22,151 nucleotides of DNA, taken from positions 68,805 to 90,955 of the forward strand of contig VHZZ01000256.1 in the NCBI GenBank assembly GCA_009801015.1, given 5' to 3'. Made by a program: the position numbers and the translations under genes. Numbering within the stretch: position 1 is the stretch's first letter; each line of letters starts with the position of its first letter. The DNA is from Silene noctiflora. Taxonomy: Eukaryota; Streptophyta; Magnoliopsida; Caryophyllales; Caryophyllaceae. Positions 9,201 through 19,900 of this stretch are shown here, piece by piece. The notes under the pieces were generated by a model, which was given only the letters and a program-made list of their open reading frames with translations, was not told the DNA's origin and did not search any database.

Positions 9201-12200
9201 AAAAAAATTCTTGGCATTTCTTTCGTTTCTACTTATAGCCATGGTATTATATCTGGTTCGTCATACCGCATCATAATCGAGTTATGAAGCTTCTCAAAAT
9301 TATTGTGACAACATTTTGAAGCAGTATCGGCCGCATTTAGGGCACAACAACCAAGAGTTGACTGTGGCTACCAATTCCATGATTGTCTCTAACCTAAATT
9401 TAATATCATGTTTAAAAGACTTAAATCACAAATCTAGCTAGTTATAGAATTTTGAATGACTGAAATATTGAAAGTATAGAGCAGCATGCAAAGAATTCGA
9501 GGAAAAGCAACCGTATTGTGTTGCTTCACGGTCTCTATATTGGCACTACAGTTAGTGGTCTTAAAGTACTTAAAAAATGCTGAATGCTGATACACAACTT
9601 TGTTGTATTCAGAGATTTATACAAACTATGAGAGCTATTCAAGGAGCTCTGATTGTGGCTTCAAGTATACAGATCATCTTAGGTTACAGTCAGTTATGGG
9701 GCCTTTTTTCACGGTATGTCTTCTGGAAGCGAAGATTATATCAGTTTTTCCGTTAATTCCCTTTTTTAAGAAAAGCTCCACAATTTGATGACGTTTAGGT
9801 TTATTTATACGCTGACTATTTTTGTCGCATTTTCCTTGCTCCCTCTCTCTTATTCTACGTGTTTTTAACGGTTTCAAATGATAATTCCTGTTTTCTGGCC
9901 CTAAATCATTTCGGTTTTAAGGCTCTTTTGTTGAATTATTTTGCTGCTTGGTATGTATTATTTCGATAATGATGGTGTATATGCTTACTTCTCTCACAGG
10001 TTTTTTAGCCCTCTTGGAATGGCACCCGTGGTGGGATTAGTGGGCTTGGGGTTGTTTCAACATGGATTTCCTGCGGTAGGTGCTAGTAAGAGATGCACTG
10101 CTTTCATTCTTGAATATCACTTGATTGCTCTCAAGTTCACTATTTTATGTCTTTCATTCCAGTTGGGAAACTGTGTGGAGATAGGTCTTCCAATGCTGCT
10201 CCTGGTGATTGGATTGTCCCAGGTAAATTGAAACATAGAGCAGTATTATGATATTAATGGCCGTTGATTGATTTAATTTCTGAGCTTCTGTGTGCACTGC
10301 AGTATCTCAAGCATGTCAGACCTTTGAGAGACATACCAGTTTTCGAGAGGTTTCCGATTATTATATGTATCTCTATTGTATGGATTTATGCTGTTATCCT
10401 GACAGCAGCTGGAGCGTACAGACATACACCCATTCGTACTAAAAATAGTTGTCGGACTGACAGAGCAAATCTCATATCAACCGCTCCATGGTAATCATCT
10501 TTTGAAGCCAACACACTATTTCTTGAGACTAAATCCATGGTTTTGAAAGCCAATTATTGCTGCAGGTTTAAATTTCCATATCCCTTGCAATGGGGCCCAC
10601 CTACATTTGCAGCCGGCCATTGCTTTGCCATGATGTCAGCTGTATTCGTGTCAATGGTTGAGGTATGGATGAGGATTGTAGTTAAATGAGGAAAGAAAAA
10701 ATATATTTCAAGTAAAGTTTGACAAATTCTCATATGAAGCAGTCTCTCATGATAAGATTACCATGAGATATTAAGTTAAATGAGTGAGTCAGCTCTATGA
10801 GACCGTCTCCTAGAAGACTAGTTGCAGTTTGTTTTTCTGTTGAAACCTTCCGTTTAGTGACTTCTACATCAGCACATGACACTTCTCTTGGATTAATGAT
10901 GCAGTCAACAGCGGCTTATAAGGCAGCATCCAGGCTTGCAATTGCCACCCCTCCTCCAGCTTATGTCCTGAGTCGAGGCATTGGATGGCAGGTAAATCTT
11001 TATAGAGAATAGTCATGACTTGTTCCTTTGACACTTCGTATTACTTCTGCGTTTCTGGACTTCGAAATATGATAGTATAAATGATCTTAATAGGAGGTAT
11101 TTAGAATGATGAATATAATTACTTTATCATTCAGATACCTCCTCGGATGCACTATCTGTCATCGTATGATATAAGATTTTCATCTAAATTCTTGCCTCAA
11201 AAATTTCAGAACCTGAAGATATGTGTTCTCCTTGTAGGGGATTGGAGTTCTGCTAGATGGTCTATTTGGAACATGCAGTGGATCTACTGTTTCTGTGTAA
11301 GCGCACTGTTAGATAAGCTATTATTATTCACTTGATTTTATATTGAATTTTTATAACAGAACAACCTAAACTCACATCAACTTTCAGGGAAAATGTTGGA
11401 TTGCTTGGGTTAACCCGAGTTGGAAGCCGTAGAGTTGTTCAAATTTCAGCTGGTTTCATGATCTTCTTCTCCATTTTAGGTTGGTAGTAGTTTTAACCGT
11501 GCGTATTGAAAGCTCCAACTCTTAACGGTTTCCATGTTCATGGACTCGAAGCTCCTCCGTTCCAACTGTGAGACTTGTATGAGACGGCCTTACATGTTAG
11601 ACCAACCCAAATCCTAATGTATTCCTTATTCAAGTATGGGGTGACATGTTGGGATGACGTCTAATCCCGCCTCATATAAGTTTTTATGCTCCCCCACCCC
11701 CGAAAGCTGTGAACTAATCAGTGATCCAATTTGCTGCAGGCAAATTCGGCGCTGTTTTTGCATCAATACCTCTACCCATATTTGCTGCTGTATACTGCGT
11801 TCTCTTTGGTCTTGTGGGTACGTGTTATAATTCACAGCTAAACCTGACAGTTTATCCAAGTTTTGTTACAAATTCCTTGTTTTTAGTGTCTCATCCAATG
11901 GTTTAGACTTATGTAGGACTGTCATTTGTTTTGCAGCTTCTGTTGGACTGTCATTTTTACAATTTACGAACATGAACTCAATGAGGAATCTGTTCATAAC
12001 CGGTCTCTCACTCTTTCTGGGAATCTCTATACCTCAGTTCTTCGTAGAGTATTTTCCTCATCATGGACTTATTCGGACCAACGCAGGATGGGTGAGTTTT
12101 ACCCAACTATGTATATAATTTTATACTTCTTGCTAGACCTTGTGAACAGGTCATTCGAGTCAGGTTTTGATTAGACCATTACAGGTTTTTCAGATAGTCT

Positions 12201-12547
12201 GGTTCGAGTTTGGACCATTTTTTGTCATTGATAATGTGTCAGTCCCCTGGTGATATTGTTATTAAGGTTTTTGTTTCAGATAGTCATATTCAGGTTCTGA
12301 TCTACTTGGTTACTAACATGATTTTTATTGGCAGTTCAACGCATTCGTGACAACCATATTCATATCATCTCCGACAGTAGGCTTAATGGTCGCGGTGTTC
12401 CTAGACAACACATTAGAAGTGGAAAGATCAAAGAAAGATAGAGGAATGCCTTGGTGGGTCAAGTTCAGAAGTTTTCGCGGCGATAATCGTAACGAAGAAT
12501 TCTACACATTACCCTTCAATCTCAACAGATTTTTTCCTCCTACATAA
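6241..12547 (+). CDS. NAT: Nucleobase-ascorbate transporter (NAT/NCS2 family), 14 exons, 518 aa
   Basis: Exons: 6241-6316, 8652-8749, 8972-9148, 9613-9713, 10000-10075, 10163-10222, 10303-10490, 10566-10662, 10905-10991, 11238-11296, 11388-11479, 11740-11817, 11937-12091, 12335-12547. They total 1,557 bp, all GT-AG and in frame to TAA. The start has good context (AACAATGGCG). The protein has the usual plant NAT length and membrane pattern. It carries the NAT signature E341-N-V-G-L-L-G-L-T-R350, the TM8 glutamate E291 (VEST), the CVEIGLPML block, and the typical C-terminal EEFYTLPFNLNRFFPP. Family members move uracil, xanthine, uric acid or related bases with protons or sodium across membranes; the substrate here cannot be read from sequence. 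It most resembles the Arabidopsis NAT1-NAT3 group from memory. Odd points: TM1 has Q34-N35 where the family usually has a His after Q/E, and TM8 reads ESTA where ESTG is usual. Introns over 300 bp are intron 1 (2,335 bp) and intron 3 (9149-9612), in which I see nothing notable. Confidence 0.95.
6317..8651 (+). other. First intron of the NAT gene (2,335 bp)
   Basis: AT-rich, bounded by GT at 6317 and AG at 8651. It separates a 76-bp first exon from the rest of the gene. It contains a diverged direct duplication (7770-7959), a TTAA-rich stretch near 7415-7432, a TACGGAGTA word near 7344 and one undetermined base at 8073. No coding gene is supported on either strand. Confidence 0.85.
7770..7959. 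repeat. Two-copy direct repeat in NAT intron 1
   Basis: Copy 1 is about 7770-7858 and copy 2 about 7863-7959. Shared ordered words include TTTTGTGG, TCATGAAA, GCTTT-GGAT-AA-TGTTTATC, ATGGATTTAACTT and ATAC-T-CGGTA-like ends. The copies have diverged by substitutions and small gaps. Confidence 0.75.
11573..11681. mobile_element. Small TIR element (MITE), copy in NAT intron 11
   Basis: The left end reads ACTTGTATGAGACGG (11573-11587). The right end, reverse-complemented, reads ACTTATATGAGGCGG (from 11681 inwards). The element is about 109 bp with no coding capacity. The same terminus occurs in two introns of the neighbouring spinster gene. Confidence 0.6.
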
Positions 12548-12726
12548 GTCCAAACTAAACCATATTTATCAGCTTTTGGTAAATCTAACAACCTCAAGAT
12601 TTCAGAATTTCATGAAGATGGAAATTCATCATCACCCAACATCAGGCATAAATTTTGATTAAAAATATGCCAAAAACTTCCTTTTTTTTGGTGGATCATG
12701 TGCAGCAAGATCTGTTCAAGGTTAGA

Positions 12727-12745
12727 ATAGTAGTAGTAGTAGTAG
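12727..12745 (+). repeat. TAG trinucleotide microsatellite
   Basis: About six tandem units of TAG/AGT about 180 bases after the NAT stop codon, in the likely 3' untranslated region. Confidence 0.8.
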
Positions 12746-12757
12746 ATTATTCATCCC

Positions 12758-12767
12758 AATAAATAAA
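12758..12767 (+). terminator. Candidate polyadenylation signal of the NAT gene
   Basis: Two overlapping AATAAA hexamers (12758-12763 and 12762-12767), 211 bases after the stop codon and followed by a T-rich run. This is the best near-upstream element downstream of the gene; the cleavage site is not determinable. Confidence 0.55.
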
Positions 12768-13552
12768 AGTGCTATTTTTTGAACTTTGCTCAAATGGTTG
12801 TATGATTGGTTGGTTAGTAAAATTGACATTGATTATGTACATTCCTTGGGTAACCCTTATATCAATTATTGTAAATCCATTTCATTTCACCTTTCTCCTT
12901 TCTTTTTGATTCTTGTTCGCAGCCAAATTTATCCGACAAAATTGAATTTTGGATTAGTCGACATTTATGATTGGATTTTAAGATAGAGTCCGGATAAAAA
13001 TCTACTCATGTTTGTGCATCAACTTGAAAACAAAATATATGAGAAAAAGATATATCATACCAAAGATCTCCATCCTAACCGACTCTATTTTTTTTTAGTG
13101 TCAAATGGGGTGCAAAGTCAGTACATATTGGAAGAGAGGGTATAGTCTTAACCACTAGGCTAAGAGCTATTTGGTTAACCAATTCTTTATATTTTAGTTC
13201 ATTTGTGAATATTATTTAACCAACGAGAAGGAATCAAATGACACCGATGAAGTACTTGTCGAAGCTATCGATTTCACATAATTATTTTTTCGAATCACCA
13301 CATCTATCCAATAATTGTCAAATTTTCCAAAGGACATAGTAGAAAAACACTATCCAAAATTTTTGCTATATTTTTAATGTGGAAATTTGCTTTTTGGTTC
13401 TCGAGATAAAGTTGGTAGGGCACAAAAGATGCTTGGCATGAAGATAATTGTTTGGTGCATTGGGTTACACAAGATGCTTTTGGAATATTGACACTGCAAA
13501 AGTTGACATGAAAATGAAACATATACTCAGCAATCAAACAATCATAGTACTA

Positions 13553-13668
13553 TCATTTAGCCAATCAGAAACTCATGTTTAATACCGTATTAAAATCGTC
13601 CTCGTGACTCCCTTTACGCCGGAAAAAAAAATCATTTAGCCAAACAGAATGCCATGTTTAATACAGCC
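13553..13668. repeat. Two-copy direct repeat beyond the spinster gene's 3' end
   Basis: Copy 1 at 13553-13586 and copy 2 at 13632-13668 both run TCATTTAGCCAA-CAGAA, then CATGTTTAATAC. The start-to-start distance is 79 bases. Confidence 0.8.
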
Positions 13669-13912
13669 TGAAAAACTATACAAAATAAGAACACCATGCT
13701 AATTGAAAACAAGACATTGGCTTCTATAAATTAAATAATGGATGAAAATACATTCAGATTAAAAAAAAAAAAAACAAAGAAAGGACTAACATATTTCTAT
13801 TATTTGTTCTGCGGAACGCTATTTACACTTTAGTCGAAGCCTGTACGGCTGAGCGTGTTGGTTTCTCCCCCCAAAAAATGGTTACAACTATGAGCTTACA
13901 GAGCTATTGCAG

Positions 13913-16900
13913 TTATGCTGCATTTGTCGCCTCGTTTAGCAATGGTGCTTTATTTGCGTTGTTGGTTTCGTTGAGAGTACGTTCACTCTCGTCTTCATTG
14001 AATTTGTCAGGGCTATGCAAAAAGATCCCTGCACCACACATGGAGGTGCGAATTTGTTACCATCGTACAGTAGTTGCACTAAACAAGAAATCGGATGCTA
14101 GAACATGTAATTTCTCTATAATTATGTATAATTGAGTTTATATGAGACGGTTGTATTCATACAGCCATTCACTTACGGTTGTATTCCTCAATTGATAATA
14201 TTAATGGCTTAGTTGTGCGCATACAACCGTCTCACATAATAGTCGCAGATGAATGTATAATTCTATAATGTATTAGGGTCAACACACTGCTTCGACAATT
14301 ACATGCCAGATGGAGGTCTTACCTATGAACCATATAGCCGCGGCCAGAAATAAAATTGACGTCAAACTAAGAGCAGTCGTTCTCCAATTTTTAACATGAT
14401 CCTGCATCACATTTAATCCAAGTATATAAGCTATGGAAGCCAGATGAGTTTGGTGCTCATGCAAGAAGGGAACAGCCAGATGAGTTTGGTGCTCTGTTTG
14501 GCAAGGCATTTCAGGTACCTGATTTGGTCAAAGTAGCTTATTTGACCAAAATTTCAGGTACCTTATTTGTTTGTCGGCGTTTGGCAAGTAGCTTATTTAA
14601 CCAAATAAGCTACCTGAAATGAAATGCTACCTAGAGTAGCATTTGAGATTTCAGGTACCTGATTTGATTTGATTTTCCCTTTTCACCCCTTAAATCTATA
14701 CTATTAAATAATTGTCATATCCTTTTACGTCATTTCATCAAAATCAGTTACCTTTTCAGTTAGTTTGCCAAACATTTTTTTATATAATCAGCTACCTTAT
14801 CAGTTCATAATTTTCAGCTACCTTATCAGTTACCTTTTCAGGTTTCCAGCTACCTTTTCAGGTAGTTTTACCAAACAGAGCCTAAGTTACTCAGTTGTAA
14901 GTTGTAACTACGAAAACAACATTATCCCAATGCCTCAATGGCTCCCGCAAATTGCGGGGTAAGGGGGGATCGGATGTTGTAACTAACACCAATAATTTCT
15001 AGCTTGAAAGCTGTCATCTGAATTTGGATAACTATATGAAAAAGTGGCATGATGATTCTTCAGTTGGCAGGGCCTTGTTTATTGCCAAATGATGTTGAAG
15101 TTTGGCACATGTCAGCTACGCCAGTAAAGTCATTGAGGTATACTACATTACTACTCAATGAGTCATCACCCATGTTTGAAATCCGTATAACAATGAAATT
15201 GCCTCTGCAGTTCCATTTACACCCAAAAAAAGTATGCAAGTAATTGTTGAAAATAACAGTTACCTGGAGAACTCCCACCAAGGGTGATGAAGGCACATCA
15301 CCAAAGATGTGTATTGAAACTGTCGACATGGCCATAGATAGTGGTCGTAAACTTGGCTTAACACAATGCAGGCAAACATAATTCACCGGAGCCTACAAAA
15401 TGTGACAAACATGAAACATCAACAAGCGTAATAACTTGTTTTTCCTACAATATGTACAAAATGTTTTTAATAGTGTCCATTTCCAGTGAAGCCAAATACT
15501 GACTGCTTTTTTTTTTATCACGAATTATGATGGCATAGAGAAAATTGCTCACTAAACAAGTTGCACTTTTTCTGGAAGTATCCGCCCTAGGCGCCCTTAA
15601 ATGCATTATTCAACGCAATTTTATTATGGGTTATCTGGAATCAACTCTTTATGTTGTTAGCATGGAAAAGACTTTGTACATCCAACCCCCTACTCCGCTA
15701 TTTACGGGCGCCCTTAAGGTGCTGGAACATTGTTAATATTTTCTATGTTCTTGCCATTTAGGTTGCTATTTTGTTTTCCTTTGGTATGACGCCGTAACCT
15801 AGGCTTCATGTGGGAATATTTGGGTTTTGCGTAAAACTACACTAGAAAAATCACTTTGTACTATATCTCATGAGTTGAACCAAACAAAAAAGAAAGCGGA
15901 GGCACTGGATACCTGGGTGGCAAAGATAAGCAGTTCGCCAACTGCAAAAAATATGAGGAAAAGCATCTCTCGCTTGAAACAAAAGGCACTAAAGCAAAAT
16001 ACTGCCCCCAAAAACGTCGATGCTGAAAGAAGCTGCAATTTTTTACCAAAAAAAGGGTTAAGAAAGATGCTTTAAGTGCGTTCAAACAAAAGAAGAGATG
16101 TTGACGACATATTTTTCTGGCATAACACAGAATAACATAGCAGTGCTTGAGAAAGCAGTTTTACATGCACAAGCTTACTTTCCTTTGAGACCGTCTCATA
16201 TAAATATTGTGAGGATGCAATTAATATAATAGTGGTTAGTTAGTGGGAAAATGGAGCGGCCTCACAAAAGATATTATGTGAGAGCATCTTGTTAGAGAAT
16301 TGTGCTACCTTAAAAGCATTTGAGATTGTGGAGTTCATGTAGTCGAGAAGGAGACCTCCGCCAATAGTGCCAGCCAACCCACAGCCGACTGTAATCCCTC
16401 CGAAGATCATATCAGCATTTTCCTACGATTCGCAGACCAGAAAGTAAACGACATTGAACAACCAAAATTACATCTTTAAGTGTATTCTCTTTACAAATAC
16501 AAGCTTCACATTTAATAAAACGAATCCTTAAAATACGCCAACCTTTTTACAAGTAGTTTTATTAAATGGTAAGAGAAAAGGTTGGATCTAACTTGACCAA
16601 GAGAAATAATTTGATTACCCAGGAATGCAGCAATGCCAAAAACTCATGAGGAGAGCTTTCTAGGCATGTGGTCTTACCGGGATCAAGTCAGGACTAACGG
16701 AAGGGTGCAAACCCAAAAAAAAATATTTACTCTTATGACTAGAGAGCTTGGTAATGTTGGGTTAGAAAAACCTCCAGGACAGATTAAAATGAGAATATAC
16801 CATATTGTAAATATTGTAGCCAGCCTTTGGTCCCCAGTATGAGTATGCACCGATAACAAAGTTGTATGCAATGTAACCTGGAAAAACAGTAATGAGTTAT

Positions 16901-19900
16901 TGACAGACTAAATAGAAAAGATAGCATTTGACTTAGAATCAGAAGAAAGACTATCACAAGCTAAATAATTTGGGCCATAAAGTTGGCAATATACGTCAAG
17001 GGATCAATAAAAAAGTGTTATAGAATGAAGAATAGACTGTACCTAGAACATTGACAACATAAACCTTGTCAACCCAAAGCACCTTCATGTCCTTAAAAAA
17101 TCTCATAAAAACATTTCCCTCGCTTCCTGATCTGTAGCACGTGGTGCCGAATCCAAAAATATTTAAAAATAATTTCAAAGAGGGACAAGATAATGATAAC
17201 CTAACATATAAAAGTATAAGTAATGTGGCGTTAGTCAAAGATTTAAGTTTATTCTAAAAGCTTTTTTTTTTTCTAGATAGTAAACAATGGTGTCGACGAA
17301 TTTCAGAGGCATAGGCACTGCTCTTAAATCCAAATGAGTGTGTGATGTTTAGAAAATATTGTGAGGTAGGGACACTGATGGTATGTTCTTGAGCACTAAG
17401 TCAATTAGGACCAGTAAAAATAAAGCCGGGAATAATGGAAATGAAGCATAGGAAGTCAAAACTTACTCGGAAGCTTCATGGACATTTAGACGATCAATTT
17501 TTACTTCGTCTGGTGTTATGCTGCTTTCAGCTTTTAGAACATCTGAATATAACAAAGAGTCACACAAGAAGAAGCCAATAGTAAGATGGTATGTTCTTGA
17601 GCATTCAGATAACTTTACAAAAATCCATAAAAACTGAGATCAGATTATATCCCACCTTTTGAATCACAAGCGGCTGTCTCTACCGGACACAATGCCTTCT
17701 TGGATCCAATAGGAGCAAATCCTGCTCGCCAAACAAGAGAAAGCTGGCTATATAAGTGCATAGGAGCATTGTTATAAGCTTAATTACTCGTGTTAGAAGA
17801 AATCCACAAACCTTTTAATGGCACTGGTTTCATAACGAAACCAAAAATAACAAAGGGAACCATCAAAATAGCCTCGATCCAGAAAGCCCACCTCCAAGCA
17901 AGATGCTTTCCAACCTAGAATATCCAATTATAGAAGTTTGGGTAATCACTATTAGCGCAACAAACCAACGACCATTGCTCATAGAAAACATGTTATTGGA
18001 AAGATATTCTCATCTTGCGATTAGGAAGCACAACGCTTAATTGTAGAGTCAACCGCCTATATGCTTGTACTTGATTGTAAAGTCGACCTTTACACATTTT
18101 TCCTGATGCCCACAATCGTCTCTGATAACTAGTTTTTAACCCGCGTTATGAATATAGTCATTCTTACCTATGGCGAAGGTTCATACACCAATTGGGGATA
18201 CAATAAATCTAGGAGAAGGGAAAGAATGTACCTGGCCAATGAATTTGGTCATTCTAACCTATGGTGAAGGTTCTTACTAGTGTAAGACAAAGTAAAAGAA
18301 TATTTTTTGTTATATGGATTTCTTTATAGGGAGTACTTGGTTTTGGCACAATTTTTAGGAGATGAGGAATGGAGCAAATGGATAACGTAATACTCATGAA
18401 ATCGAAGGGTAAAGCGATATAGAACCGATAAAGTTCAGCAAACTTACCAACCCTCCATAAATATAGCCAATTGCATATCCAACTGGAATACACATGTAAA
18501 ACAGTCCAAGCCACGCTGTTTTCTATTACAAAGAAATACAAACAGTCAGATGCACATCCTGGATAAAACAGTCATGCCCAAGCAAAAAAAAAAAAAAAAA
18601 AAACAAGAAACACTCCGTGTGACCGGTCCTACTTACTCATGATATTTAAATATTTCTTATTAATTACAGGGGTGATGATCGGTAAGGACCATCTCATAGA
18701 GGAACGATCTCGTGCATGTATTCTTGAACTTATGAAGGAAGAAAATAAAGGATACCTGAGTGGCAGGGGCATTATCGTCAATGAAGGGGGCTGCAAGGCT
18801 GATAAATGAAGCCTCACCTACACCAACCAGCCTAATGAAAGCAAACATTATGTAAGTAAACTAATCAGAAGGACAATACAGCAGTGCACCAGATTGGACC
18901 TTACATGCGGAAAACGGAAATGGACCAGAAGTCCCACGAGGATCCGCAACCAACTACAGCAGCAGTCCAAACCAATAGGCCTACACCAATCAACCGGAAT
19001 GGATTCACTCTGCCAAAAGTTCAATGAACACCAAATAATCAGTCACTAGACCACTTGACGTACAAACTAATGCTTAAGCGTCAATATCTAGCACAACCAT
19101 CAAGGCTCAAAACACGTCAACACACACAATAATGATATAGATGGAAGAGTAAGCCTGTTGTCCTTTGGCTTTAGGTTATCCAACTACACATGGTTTGACC
19201 TCTATCAAAACCTCTAACTCCAAGTTTAGTGAGTCATTTTGCTTTATTCCGTCTTAATCTAGAACCAAATAGTGCAAGTCTTTGGCACTCTTAACGCCAA
19301 AAAAAATAGATTTTACACTTAGCAGGTTCGACATGGTCGACCTTAGATCAAGGTGTCAGTTTCCTTGGCATCAATCAATCGGACACATGTTTGCAACTGG
19401 GCTGAATGCTGATCAAGCCTTAGTGTCTGATTTGAAGAGTTTGCCTCCATGAGCCAGCTTAGGTACAAGCAGCAAAGGTTTGAGTGGAACTATTTTCAAT
19501 AACATTCATATGAGTTATGTAATAATATTCAGGCTTTTTGGTGTCGAATGAGCCGCGATAGCAATCCGATTACAAGGGGGAGGAGGTTTTGAAATCTGAA
19601 CCTGCAACCTATCGTCCACATGTTGTCAGTCTAACCCGATGGCCCAATACCTCATTGGCTATTGTATATGTTTGTGTAGGGTCAACATTTCCATTGTCCA
19701 AGTTTTTGGCAAGTAATTCGAACTGTCCACTCCTTGATAGAGACTCCAACTTTATCCAAGTCCACAACATCTTCCAGGGAACAATGAATACAGATACAAA
19801 AACATTAGAGAAATCAGTTACCTCTTTGTTAATGAAGCAAAAATGGGTGAAGCGACCAGGAGACCGACCATGAACGCAGATGATATCACACCATCTTCAA

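Larger units (their letters stand above)
12548..13912. other. Intergenic region between two convergent genes
   Basis: It holds the 3' untranslated regions of both genes. Visible items are the TAG microsatellite, the NAT poly(A) signal, a fragment near 13130-13175 (CTTAACCACTAGGCTAAGAGC) that looks like a piece of a dispersed plant repeat, and a two-copy direct repeat at 13553-13668. A minus-strand AATAAT at 13804-13799, about 110 bases past the spinster stop, is a weak candidate signal. No gene is supported. Confidence 0.7.
14402..15263 (-). other. Spinster intron 14, filled by small mobile elements
   Basis: This 862-bp intron contains a 21-bp direct repeat (14438-14494), a foldback element with inverted ends (14491-14881) and a truncated SINE with target duplications (14901-14985). 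The remaining 280 bp nearest exon 14 show nothing I recognise. Confidence 0.8.

Noticed and set aside
13130-13180. Possible tRNA-like stretch around CTTAACCACTAGGCTAAGAGC
   Set aside because: I could not form a cloverleaf or find A and B boxes at proper spacing; it fits better with a dispersed repeat fragment.
15827-16075. 82-codon plus-strand open frame rich in Lys
   Set aside because: It is the antisense shadow of spinster exon 13 (16032-15913), which joins in frame to its neighbours.
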